From assembly GCA_905210435.1 (NCBI GenBank), contig CAJLWO010000042.1, positions 1-25,718 of the forward strand: a stretch of DNA of 25,718 nt, given 5' to 3'. Source of the DNA: an uncultured Bacteroidales bacterium. GTDB lineage: Bacteria; Bacteroidota; Bacteroidia; Bacteroidales; Muribaculaceae. The position numbers and the translations under genes were made by a program. Each line of letters begins with the position of its first letter. Positions within the stretch are counted from its first letter, which is position 1. This document shows positions 14,410 through 21,855 of the stretch, in pieces. The notes beneath the pieces were generated by a model that was given only the letters and a program-made list of their open reading frames with translations, had not been told where the DNA came from and did no database searches.

Positions 14410-16464
14410 TTATTTCTTTTTAGGAGATTTTGCGTTTTCAGTTTTCGACGCCCGTTTGCCCGGAGTGCGGCCGATGCGGAGCACCTGCGCCGAGCGTGCG
14501 GGCAGATACAGCTTGAGCCATTCCTTGCCGGTCGGGGCATATAGCTCGTCGTGCTGCGTGAGATGCTCCACGCTGTCGTCGATGTTGCCGAATCCGCCGT
14601 ACTGCTTGTCGTCGGACGACAGCACAACCTTGTACTTGCCTGCCGGAGCGAGTATGCCGTAGTCGGTGAACGACTTGAACGGGCTGAAGTTGAACACGAA
14701 CACGAGGTCGCCGCGACGGAATGCAAGCACCTGGTCGTCGTCCTTCTCCCACAGTTTCTCGATGCTGAGTGCCTGGAAGTTGATGACGCGGCTCACAAGC
14801 TCGACCATAGCGTTGTCAAACGCGTTGAGATACTTGTATTTCAGGTCCTGGCGGTCGACAAGATCCCACTGGCGGCGGGCATACTTGTAGCTCCAGCCGT
14901 TGCCTTCGCGGGGGAAGTCAATCCACTCGGGGTGGCCGAACTCGTTGCCCATGAAGTTGAGGTAGCCGCCGTTGATGGTGGCGAGGGTGACGAGGCGTAT
15001 CATCTTGTGCAGCGCGATGCCGCGGTCCACGGTCATATTGTTGTCATCGACCATCATGTGCCAGTACATCTGGTCGTCGATGAGACGGAATATCACCGTC
15101 TTGTCGCCTACGAGCGCCTGGTCGTGGCTCTCGACGTATGATATTGTCTTTTCGTCGCTGCGGCGGTTGGTGAGTTCCCAGAATATCGAGGTGGGGTGCC
15201 AGTCCTCGTCTTTTTTCTCCTTGAGAGTCTTTATCCAGTAGTCGGGTATGCCCATGGCCATGCGGTAGTCGAAACCGATGCCGCCGTCCTTGATTTTCAC
15301 GGCGAGACCGGGCATGCCGCTCATCTCCTCGGCTATGGTGATGGCATTGTGGTTGACGGCGTGTATCAGTTTGTTGGCGAGAGTGAGGTAGGTGATGGCG
15401 TTGACGTCCTGTGCGCCGTTGTAGTAGTCGCCATACGAGCAGTAGGCCTGTCCGAGTCCGTGGTCGTAGTAGAGCATCGAGGTCACACCGTCAAAGCGGA
15501 AGCCGTCGAATTTGAATTCCTCAAGCCAGTATTTGCAGTTGGAGAGGAGGAAATGCAGCACCTCGTTCTTGCCGTAGTCGAAGCAGAGCGAGTCCCATGC
15601 CGGGTGCTCGCGGCGGTGGTCGCCGTAGAAGTACTGGTTGTATGAGCCGTCGAGGCGTCCTAATCCCTCGTTCTCGTTCTTGACGGCGTGGGAGTGCACG
15701 ATGTCCATGATTACGGCTATGCCGAGTTCGTGGGCCTTGTCGATGAGGCTCTTAAGCTCTTCGGGGGTGCCGAAACGGCTTGAGGGGGCGAAGAAACTCG
15801 ACACGTGGTAGCCGAACGAGCCGTAATACGGGTGCTCCTGTATGGCCATTATCTGTATGGCGTTGTAGCCGTCGGCATGAATGCGAGGCAGTATGTTGTC
15901 GCGGAACTCCACGTAGGTGCCTACGCCTTCGCGCTGCTGCGCCATGCCTATGTGGCATTCGTAGATGAGCAGCGGACGCGTGTCGGGCACGAAGCTCTCC
16001 ACTTTCCATTCGTATGCTTTCTTCGGGGTCCACACCTGTGCGGAGAAGATATGGCTCTGCTCGTCCTGCACGACGCGTGTGGCGTAGGCGGGGATGCGTT
16101 CGCCTTCGCCGCCGTCCCAGTGCACTTTCATCTTATACAGCTGGCCATGCTTAATGCCCCGCGGACCTACACGCAGTTCCCACACGCCGTTGTCGAGGCG
16201 TCTGAGCGCGTATTTGGGCAGCTCCTGCCAGTCGGAGAAATCGCCGATAAGCGTGATGGCGGTAGCGTTGGGCGCCCATTCGCGGAACACCCAGCCCTTG
16301 TCGTCGCGATGAAGGCCGAAATAATTGTGTGCGTTGGCAAATCCTTCAAGATTGCGGTTCCCTTTTATGAGTTCTTTTTCTTTTCTGACGGCATCTTCAT
16401 GGCGCCCTTCGATAGCCGGAGCGAATGGCTCAAGCCACGGGTCATTTTTAATGATATTCAGCAT
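14410..16464 (-). CDS. glgB: 1,4-alpha-glucan branching enzyme, eukaryote-like type
   Basis: The enzyme makes alpha-1,6 branches in glycogen by transferring a cleaved alpha-1,4 chain. The protein has 684 residues from the ATG at 16464 (MLNIIKNDPWLEPF). Longer in-frame starts would add a stretch without family similarity. An N-terminal CBM48-like domain covers about 50-150. The GH13 barrel follows, with nucleophile Asp325 in GFRFDGVTSM, acid/base Glu379 in TIAEEMSG and transition-state Asp448 in VESHDQA. The pattern and short N-terminus fit the GH13_8 eukaryote-like branch rather than the typical bacterial GlgB. A promoter with good -33 and -7 boxes lies about 80 nt upstream. No glycogen synthase or phosphorylase gene is adjacent here. 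Confidence 0.95.
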   Translation of the reverse strand: MLNIIKNDPWLEPFAPAIEGRHEDAVRKEKELIKGNRNLEGFANAHNYFGLHRDDKGWVFREWAPNATAITLIGDFSDWQELPKYALRRLDNGVWELRVGPRGIKHGQLYKMKVHWDGGEGERIPAYATRVVQDEQSHIFSAQVWTPKKAYEWKVESFVPDTRPLLIYECHIGMAQQREGVGTYVEFRDNILPRIHADGYNAIQIMAIQEHPYYGSFGYHVSSFFAPSSRFGTPEELKSLIDKAHELGIAVIMDIVHSHAVKNENEGLGRLDGSYNQYFYGDHRREHPAWDSLCFDYGKNEVLHFLLSNCKYWLEEFKFDGFRFDGVTSMLYYDHGLGQAYCSYGDYYNGAQDVNAITYLTLANKLIHAVNHNAITIAEEMSGMPGLAVKIKDGGIGFDYRMAMGIPDYWIKTLKEKKDEDWHPTSIFWELTNRRSDEKTISYVESHDQALVGDKTVIFRLIDDQMYWHMMVDDNNMTVDRGIALHKMIRLVTLATINGGYLNFMGNEFGHPEWIDFPREGNGWSYKYARRQWDLVDRQDLKYKYLNAFDNAMVELVSRVINFQALSIEKLWEKDDDQVLAFRRGDLVFVFNFSPFKSFTDYGILAPAGKYKVVLSSDDKQYGGFGNIDDSVEHLTQHDELYAPTGKEWLKLYLPARSAQVLRIGRTPGKRASKTENAKSPKKK

Positions 16465-16541
16465 AGTCCTGAGTATAAGAGAGTAATGTTGCAACAAAAG
16501 CCCCGGTGCGGCTGTCGCCACGCCCGGCGGCTTATTTCCTA

Positions 16542-16572
16542 CAAACATAACCATTTTTTTCGACAGCGCAAA
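16542..16572 (-). promoter_or_regulatory. Promoter of glgB
   Basis: On the minus strand TTTG (16572-16569) is followed after 19 nt by TATGTTTG (16549-16542), an exact match to both Bacteroidetes boxes at optimal spacing. The predicted start is about 70 nt upstream of the glgB ATG. Confidence 0.65.
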
Positions 16573-16652
16573 ATTTTTCTTCACCCCTCACGATATTTGC
16601 AGCGGAATAAGGAGATAATTTATTATTTAGCAATAACTTTCGCGGTATTTTA

Positions 16653-16682
16653 TTGCATTATAGTGAAAAATGTTTAACTTTG
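16653..16682 (+). promoter_or_regulatory. Promoter candidate for the leader and BspA-like gene
   Basis: TTG at 16653-16655 is followed after 19 nt by TAACTTTG at 16675-16682. Transcription would start near 16689, leaving a leader of about 370 nt before the ATG at 17063, unusually long. Confidence 0.6.
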
Positions 16683-16910
16683 CCGGTGCATGTCGTCCGC
16701 GGAGGCCCGATGTGGGCTGAGGGGCGGGGTGCTGACATTTTTTTGAAAGCGTTTACCATAGCGCTCTTTCTTGACTCATTGAAACTTCGCAACTCTCATT
16801 GATACGTCAGGAATGAGGCAGCGGTAGATGGCTTATGTGGATATGTATTTACACTGATCCGCGGCGGCGATGCGCGAGCATTGCGCCGTCGGACGGTCAG
16901 CATATTTGCG

Positions 16911-16963
16911 TGAGGCCTCTGCACGTTGCCCGTTCAACGTATCAGGGCAATGCGAAGGCCTCA
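16911..16963 (+). promoter_or_regulatory. Long hairpin in the leader
   Basis: TGAGGCCT (16911-16918) pairs with AGGCCTCA (16956-16963). Inside it, GCA pairs with TGC and TTGCCC (16926-16931) with GGGCAA (16945-16950), around a 13-nt loop. The GTTGCCCGT strand has a second, longer partner downstream at 16973-16981. Confidence 0.6.
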
Positions 16964-16976
16964 ATGAGTGGGACGG

Positions 16977-17003
16977 GCAACAGGTACTGACCTTGCGCTT
17001 TTT
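16977..17003 (+). terminator. Weak terminator-like hairpin (attenuator candidate)
   Basis: AGGT (16982-16985) pairs with ACCT (16990-16993) around the ACTG loop. GCA/TGC extends the stem past a 2-nt bulge, and GC then TTTTT (16999-17003) follows. It ends 60 nt before the BspA-like ATG. The stem is short, so the call is tentative. Confidence 0.35.
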
Positions 17004-17062
17004 GTTTATCCGATACCATTAACGCCGACGAGGAGGTCCCGACGCACACATTTTTTGCAACT

Positions 17063-19549
17063 ATGAAAAAATTTCTACTCCCGGCGCTCGCCGCGTTGCT
17101 CGCCCTCCCCGCATTGGCGCGCGACTTCACCTACACCTACGAAGGGCAATCACTGGTGTACACCGTGACCGACGAAACAGCCAAAACCTGTATGGTAAAA
17201 TGCGGCGCTCCCGTTACGCCTGCACCCGACGAAGAAAAAGGTGAGCCGACCGGTCTATATCTCCGCGGCGACATGAGCGATTGGGGAGCTACGGAAGAAT
17301 GGGAATTCCGTACCACCGATAACGCAGACGAGTATGTAATCACCAACTGCACGATTGCAGCAGGTGCTAATTTCAAAGTGGCTGATGCCGACTGGAATGT
17401 CATGTATGGCAGTAACGGTAACGAAATACAGTTGGACGCGCCGTATATACTTGGCGGCGCAGAATCGCTTAATCTTGTAATGCCGTTTGACTTTGCCGGC
17501 GATATTCAGCTCAACAGACGCCAGACAGGTTGGTCATACGAATATACGATTTTATTTGTGCCTGAATCATCAAAAATCATCAAAGGCCGGCTGGATATTC
17601 CCGGCACGGCTTCCGACGGCACCAACGAATACACGGTGAAGTACATCGCTCCTTATGCTTTCTCCGGATATACCGGAATGACGTCTGTACTACTGCCAAA
17701 TACAGTAGTTCGCATAGGCGCGTGGGCATTCTCCGGTTGTAGCGCTCTTGACTATGTATGGATTAATGAATCCGTCGAAGAGATTGGCGACCATGCATTC
17801 TATTCGTGCAAAGCCATTGGAGTAATCTATATTCCTGCATCGGTGAAAAGTATAGGCGAATATGCTTTTCTCTCTTCCAACAATCTGGCGGCAATCAATG
17901 TCGATGAGTCCAATACGTGGTATTCATCAGCTGATGGCGTGTTGGTCAATAAAGAAACGGGCGTTCTCATTAAATGTCCTGAAGGGAAGATGGGCGATAT
18001 GGTGCTCCCGTCCTCAATTACCGGAATAGGATTGGGTTCAGTGGAATTTTGCGAAAAGTTGACATCGATTACAGTACCGAACTCCGTCAAAGAAATTCCC
18101 CAAGGATTTGCACAGCACTGTGAGAAATTACAGACTGTCAGTCTGCCTGCTTCCATCGAAAAAATCGGTAGTTTCCCGTTTATGGAATGTCCTGCTATGT
18201 ATGAAATAAATGTAGAGGAAGGCTGCAAAAATTACTACTCGCTCGATGGAGTGCTGTTCTCCAATATGGATAACAATCCGTCACTCATTAAATTCCCCGT
18301 AAGTAAAGCCCTGTATACATATTTTCCGGAGGGTTATAATATTCCCGAAGGAGTAAAAACAATCGGGGAATACGCTTTTTATGAAAGTTTCCTTAATTAT
18401 GTGAATATCCCCTCCACCGTTACCGTTATCGGCAATTATGCGTTTGCCTCAGGCAAACTTAACTCCATCACAATACCATCTTCAGTAGAGTCGATAGGGA
18501 AAGAAGCATTTTATGCAAACAGTCAACTCGTGTCTGTTTCAATCCCCGGTTCTGTCAAATCGTTCGGAGATAATGTGTTCGGCTTGTGCGAATCCTTGGG
18601 AAATGTATATTACAATACGACTGTGCCAATCTCATACAGCGAATATGATACCCCCTCTGCTACGTTATATATCCGCCCCGAGGGCGTAGAGGCAGCTAAA
18701 ACAACCGCCCCCTGGAGTAAGTTTAAAAACATCGTAGCCTACGATTTCGACAACATAAACAATAAGGATTATTACCTTGTAGGTGATTTCAACGACTGGA
18801 CCAACGGCGCGGAAGATTGCAAATTCACTCCCGTCGGCAACGGTGACTATGAACTCGATTATACCGGCACACTCGTTGAATTCAAAATTACTGACGGCAC
18901 ATGGGATGAAGAAGGGTGTTTCGGCTTGAACCGCTACAGCTATGGAATCTACCAAGGAGGTTCACGTTGTGCTCTCGTTCAGCCCGGCGATAACATCTCC
19001 GCCGGCACGTTGACAGGCCTTGTTAATCCGCACTTTGTCTTTAACCCCTCAGAAAGGATATTATCCTACACATGCGACTTTGTCGAACTATCATACACCT
19101 ACCAGATATGGGGCAATTTCCCGGCCGGAGGAGATGAATGGGCAGCCATCGGAATGCGCAGTGATAACAACGACGGACTGTGGACTGCTAAGAATGTCGT
19201 CGCTGAAAATGAATGTCAGTTCTTACTGCGTCAGATGCGTGATGACGGCAAAATATTGTTCTGGGGACATTCTACCGACGGCGCTTTAATCACAGAGCCG
19301 GGAACATACGTCGTAGGGTGGCAGGATTACAACTTCTCCATCGCCCCCGGAACATGGGATCTTATGTATGACGAGAGAACCGGCATGCTGACAGTATCTG
19401 CGGCTTCCGGATCGGTCGATGGTATCGAAGCCGACGACAATGTCGCTCCCGTCTACTACAACCTCCAGGGCGTACGTGTCGACAATCCCGCCAGCGGCCT
19501 CTACATAGTAGTCCGCGGCAACAAAACCACCAAAGAATACATAAAGTAA
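17063..19549 (+). CDS. BspA-like LRR surface protein with SusE/F-like modules
   Basis: An 828-residue exported protein (signal peptide about 1-19). Several BspA-type leucine-rich repeats (LRR_5; pattern IPSSVESIGKEAF) span about 190-545. Three segments resemble starch-binding SusE/SusF-type modules: about 60-150 (LYLRGDMSDW), 568-670 (YYLVGDFNDW) and 676-785 (YQIWGNFPAGGDEW). The first is inserted inside the N-terminal cap that normally runs straight into the repeats. The C-terminal 40 residues (YYNLQGVRVDNP then GLYIVV and KTTKEYIK) look like a T9SS type A sorting tail, implying secretion to the surface. Base composition is lower in GC than that of neighbouring genes. It is likely to bind glycans or proteins at the surface; the target is unknown. 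A terminator follows. Confidence 0.85.
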   Translation: MKKFLLPALAALLALPALARDFTYTYEGQSLVYTVTDETAKTCMVKCGAPVTPAPDEEKGEPTGLYLRGDMSDWGATEEWEFRTTDNADEYVITNCTIAAGANFKVADADWNVMYGSNGNEIQLDAPYILGGAESLNLVMPFDFAGDIQLNRRQTGWSYEYTILFVPESSKIIKGRLDIPGTASDGTNEYTVKYIAPYAFSGYTGMTSVLLPNTVVRIGAWAFSGCSALDYVWINESVEEIGDHAFYSCKAIGVIYIPASVKSIGEYAFLSSNNLAAINVDESNTWYSSADGVLVNKETGVLIKCPEGKMGDMVLPSSITGIGLGSVEFCEKLTSITVPNSVKEIPQGFAQHCEKLQTVSLPASIEKIGSFPFMECPAMYEINVEEGCKNYYSLDGVLFSNMDNNPSLIKFPVSKALYTYFPEGYNIPEGVKTIGEYAFYESFLNYVNIPSTVTVIGNYAFASGKLNSITIPSSVESIGKEAFYANSQLVSVSIPGSVKSFGDNVFGLCESLGNVYYNTTVPISYSEYDTPSATLYIRPEGVEAAKTTAPWSKFKNIVAYDFDNINNKDYYLVGDFNDWTNGAEDCKFTPVGNGDYELDYTGTLVEFKITDGTWDEEGCFGLNRYSYGIYQGGSRCALVQPGDNISAGTLTGLVNPHFVFNPSERILSYTCDFVELSYTYQIWGNFPAGGDEWAAIGMRSDNNDGLWTAKNVVAENECQFLLRQMRDDGKILFWGHSTDGALITEPGTYVVGWQDYNFSIAPGTWDLMYDERTGMLTVSAASGSVDGIEADDNVAPVYYNLQGVRVDNPASGLYIVVRGNKTTKEYIK

Positions 19550-19576
19550 CCCCACAGACTTAATCCTAATACTTCC

Positions 19577-19616
19577 GATGGCGCATCAGAATCAGTCGTT
19601 TTGATGCGCCATCTTT
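19577..19616 (+). terminator. Terminator of the BspA-like gene
   Basis: GATGGCGCATCA (19577-19588) and TGATGCGCCATC (19602-19613) form a perfect 12-bp stem around a 13-nt loop, followed by a short T-run. It sits 27 nt after the stop codon. Confidence 0.85.
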
Positions 19617-19655
19617 GCGTAAATCACTATAATTTAGTGCGTAATATAAAAATGA

Positions 19656-19687
19656 ATATAGCAAGTTAGAAAAATTTGCTATATTTG
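19656..19687 (+). promoter_or_regulatory. -7 box overlapped by an inverted repeat
   Basis: TATATTTG (19680-19687) matches the TAnnTTTG box. ATATAGCAA (19656-19664) and TTGCTATAT (19676-19684) form a perfect 9-bp inverted repeat whose right arm overlaps that box, as an operator would. A clear -33 box is not seen. Confidence 0.4.
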
Positions 19688-19760
19688 CGTATAAAAACAT
19701 CCCATTGCAGTAAATTGCTGAAAATCGCTGACGAACTGCTGATGAAGATGCTATATGTCC

Positions 19761-19824
19761 AATTAGACTAATTAGTCCAATTTCCGTTTAGTTGACCAAT
19801 TAGACCAATTAGTCTAATTAGACC
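19761..19824. repeat. AATTAGACC-type 9-bp repeats with palindromes
   Basis: Nine-base words of the form AATTAGNCN begin at 19761, 19770, 19798, 19807 and 19816. They create two perfect 12-bp palindromes, GACTAATTAGTC (19766-19777) and GTCTAATTAGAC (19812-19823). The cluster lies 46 nt before the four-helix-bundle ATG. Confidence 0.8.
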
Positions 19825-19869
19825 AATACCTCCAATTTTACCACTATTCACCCGTAAAAACCATAAATC

Positions 19870-20424
19870 ATGGCTGACACCTTCCTCCCACAGAAAGGCA
19901 ATTATCGGAAACTGATAGCCTTTCAGAAGGCTGAATGTATCTATGATATTACCTACTACTTCGCTCACACTCACCTGCAGAAAAACGACCGTACTATCGA
20001 CCAAATGATACAGGCTGCGCGAAGCGGCAGACAGAACATAGCCGAGGGTACATCTGCGGGAGCAACGTCGGCCGAAACTGAAATCAAACTCATAAATGTT
20101 GCGAGAGCCAGTCTTCAGGAGCTGTTGCTTGATTATGAAGATTTTCTTAGAGTAAGAAATCTATGTAAATGGGAATTAAATTCCGAAAAAGCAGTAAAGA
20201 CGAGACAAGTCTGTGCCCGACACAACGAATCATCATACTATATCGAAGCGATAAAGCAACGTTCTTCCGAAACCATAGCCAATATTGCGATTACGCTCAT
20301 CCATCAGACCGACGTGTTTCTGTGAAAACTTTTAGAAAGGCTTCAGGAAGATTTCCTTCGCAACGGTGGTATCAAAGAACAAATGTACAACGCCCGCATC
20401 AATTACCGCAATGGCCATAAATAA
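19870..20424 (+). pseudogene. Four-helix-bundle protein gene interrupted by an in-frame TGA
   Basis: The product belongs to the small four-helix-bundle family related to proteins encoded in 23S rRNA intervening sequences, common as single genes in Bacteroidetes. The function of the family is poorly known. Residues about 10-60 include the family pattern QMIQAARSGRQNIAEG. Translation stops at TGA (20323-20325, codon 152). The same frame continues without a shift with KLLERLQEDFLRNGG and ends INYRNGHK at a TAA (20422-20424). That is the normal C-terminal part of the family, so one codon, probably an arginine CGA, has become TGA. The gene could be a young pseudogene, encode a 151-residue truncated protein, or be affected by a sequencing error. 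It converges on rsmD. Confidence 0.8.
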
Positions 20425-20456
20425 CTATGGCAGTGAGTCATTCCTGTCTGACGAAT

Positions 20457-20999
20457 TTATTCCCCGACGCGGAAGATGGAGAAGTTGACGGAGCCGTAGG
20501 CACGGTGTTCCGTGAAGCCGGGGAGGTGGCAGAAGTCGTATTTTTTCGAGTGCTCTATTACTACGAGGGTGCCGGGTTTCACCAGGCGTGAGTTGAGTAT
20601 GGCTCCCGGTATGTCGCCGAATCCGGGGAGGTCGTAGGGCGGGTCGGCGAACACTATGTCATAGCTTTGCGCGGCCGCGGTGATGAAACGCAGCGCGTCG
20701 GTGCGAAGTGCCGTCAGGTTGTCGGCGCCGAGCTGTGAGGCTACTTTGCGTATGAAGTTGTACTGTGTGGCGGCTTTTTCTACCGCTGTCACCGACGAGC
20801 AGCCCCGCGACAGGAATTCAAACGTGATTGCTCCCGTGCCGGCAAACAGGTCGAGAGCCGTAGGTCCTTCCTCGAAGTCCACGAGATTTTCCATGACGTT
20901 GAATATGTTTTCGCGGGCAAAATCGGTGGTGGGACGTGCCGTGATGTTGGTCGGCACGTCGAAACGGCGGCGTCCGTATTTTCCTCGTATTATTCGCAT
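20457..20999 (-). CDS. rsmD: 16S rRNA (guanine-966-N2)-methyltransferase
   Basis: RsmD methylates G966 of 16S rRNA in the small ribosomal subunit, using S-adenosylmethionine. The 180-residue length is standard. The N-terminus MRIIRGKYGRRRF and the RPTTDFARENIFN block are family signatures. The SAM-binding LDLFAGTGAI is at 49-58 and the catalytic DPPY at 119-122. The start overlaps the end of the DUF3822 gene by 10 nt, a close arrangement that suggests translational coupling. It converges with the four-helix-bundle gene with 32 nt between them. Confidence 0.95.
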   Translation of the reverse strand: MRIIRGKYGRRRFDVPTNITARPTTDFARENIFNVMENLVDFEEGPTALDLFAGTGAITFEFLSRGCSSVTAVEKAATQYNFIRKVASQLGADNLTALRTDALRFITAAAQSYDIVFADPPYDLPGFGDIPGAILNSRLVKPGTLVVIEHSKKYDFCHLPGFTEHRAYGSVNFSIFRVGE

Positions 21000-21820
21000 A
21001 GCGGTAGTATTATCAGGTCAAAAGGCGCTTTCATGGCGTCAGCTCCGGCACGGAACATTGCCGAGGGGAATATCATCGGCATGACGTACGGACGGAATTT
21101 GCGCAGCAACGGCATCAGTGCGTCGCGCTGTTCGCGGTCGCCCCCGATAAGTATCTCCGATATTTCGTCGGAAATATCTTCCGTGCAGTTCAGTATGTAG
21201 AACGCGGCGTCGTTGATGTCGCGGTATTCGAAGCGGTTGAGCAGGTGCAGCGAGTTGGAACTCATCACCACGATGTCGAGCGAACGTCCGCGCATATTGA
21301 CGAATACCTTGACGGTATTCCCTTTGGTGAGGTTGGCGTGGCAGTAGCGGGTGAAAGGGTGTATGGAGTTGTGCATCCTGATGTTGGGAAACGTGCGCCG
21401 CAGAAAATTGACAACAGGAGTATCTGCCGGAGTGAGCAGACGCGCCCCGAAAGTGTCGAGGCGGTCATCGATGACGGTATCTCGCCGGTCAATGTCGCTG
21501 TCGGCCTCCCGGAGAAGTGCAATATGGTCGCAGGCGTCGGCTATCTCATCGGGCACGGCCATGAAGCGTCGGCTTTCGATTATCGCTGTCGTGGTCTTGA
21601 AATCGCTGAGCAGCAACGGATTGTCGTAGATGAATGTCTCGAGCTGTTTGAGTCTGTCACCTCCGTCGCCTCCGAGTTCGCAGTGGCGAAGCAGCAGCGA
21701 GTTGTCCTCCAATGGGTTGTAAATCATGACATCAAGCGCCGTCACGCCAATGCGTAGGTCAAGACGGCAGTATGCCGGGTCGTTGACGAGGTCTTTGGTC
21801 AGTGGTGTCGATGTTGTCAT
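20990..21820 (-). CDS. DUF3822 family protein
   Basis: A 276-residue soluble protein matching DUF3822, a Bacteroidetes family usually located beside rsmD. There is no signal peptide or membrane segment. The N-terminal region (LRIGVTALDVMIYNP) and the middle (VKVFVNMRGRSLDIVVM, near residue 180) look like repeated beta-sheet elements of an actin-like ATPase fold. That fold suggestion is mine and no nucleotide-binding motif is certain. The 10-nt overlap with rsmD suggests joint expression. Function is unknown. Confidence 0.8.
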   Translation of the reverse strand: MTTSTPLTKDLVNDPAYCRLDLRIGVTALDVMIYNPLEDNSLLLRHCELGGDGGDRLKQLETFIYDNPLLLSDFKTTTAIIESRRFMAVPDEIADACDHIALLREADSDIDRRDTVIDDRLDTFGARLLTPADTPVVNFLRRTFPNIRMHNSIHPFTRYCHANLTKGNTVKVFVNMRGRSLDIVVMSSNSLHLLNRFEYRDINDAAFYILNCTEDISDEISEILIGGDREQRDALMPLLRKFRPYVMPMIFPSAMFRAGADAMKAPFDLIILPLCE

Positions 21821-21855
21821 TGCTGTTGGATTTATTTGTCGCGTGATTGAAGCGT

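Larger units (their letters stand above)
16689..17003 (+). ncRNA. Candidate structured leader or small RNA
   Basis: From the predicted start the RNA would carry several hairpins. ATGTC (16690-16694) pairs with GACAT (16734-16738), followed by a seven-T run. AGCG (16748-16751) pairs with CGCT, extended by GAA/TTT (16745-16770). CTCATT (16775 or 16795) can pair with AATGAG at 16812. A GNRA-loop hairpin (GCGA loop) is at 16865-16888, extended by TCCG/CGGA to 16858-16893. A long hairpin is at 16911-16963. GTTGCCCGT (16925-16933) can instead pair over 9 bp with ACGGGCAAC (16973-16981), which overlaps a terminator-like stem at 16977-16996 with five T after it. It could be an attenuated leader or a separate RNA. 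No known RNA family was recognised. Confidence 0.4.
16465..17062. other. Divergent intergenic region, glgB / BspA-like gene
   Basis: The 598-bp spacer holds the minus-strand glgB promoter (16542-16572), a plus-strand promoter candidate (16653-16682) and then a roughly 370-nt leader rich in hairpins before the BspA-like ATG. The individual elements are listed separately. I see no protein-coding gene in it. Confidence 0.7.
19617..19869. other. Intergenic region upstream of four-helix-bundle gene
   Basis: This AT-rich spacer contains a promoter candidate overlapped by an inverted repeat and the AATTAGACC repeat cluster, both listed separately. No additional gene is seen. Confidence 0.6.

Noticed and set aside
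13606..14544. 312-codon plus-strand frame opposite the flippase
   Set aside because: It lies antisense to a clear membrane transporter and crosses into glgB. Its composition is typical of shadow frames.
16740..16900. Resemblance of GTCAGG...GGCAGC in the leader to SRP RNA domain IV
   Set aside because: The GGAA tetraloop and its stem between the two conserved segments are missing, so a signal recognition particle RNA is not supported.
20414..20431. GCCATA/TATGGC hairpin at the end of the four-helix-bundle gene
   Set aside because: Only 6 bp, overlapping the stop codon and without a T-run, so not called as a terminator.
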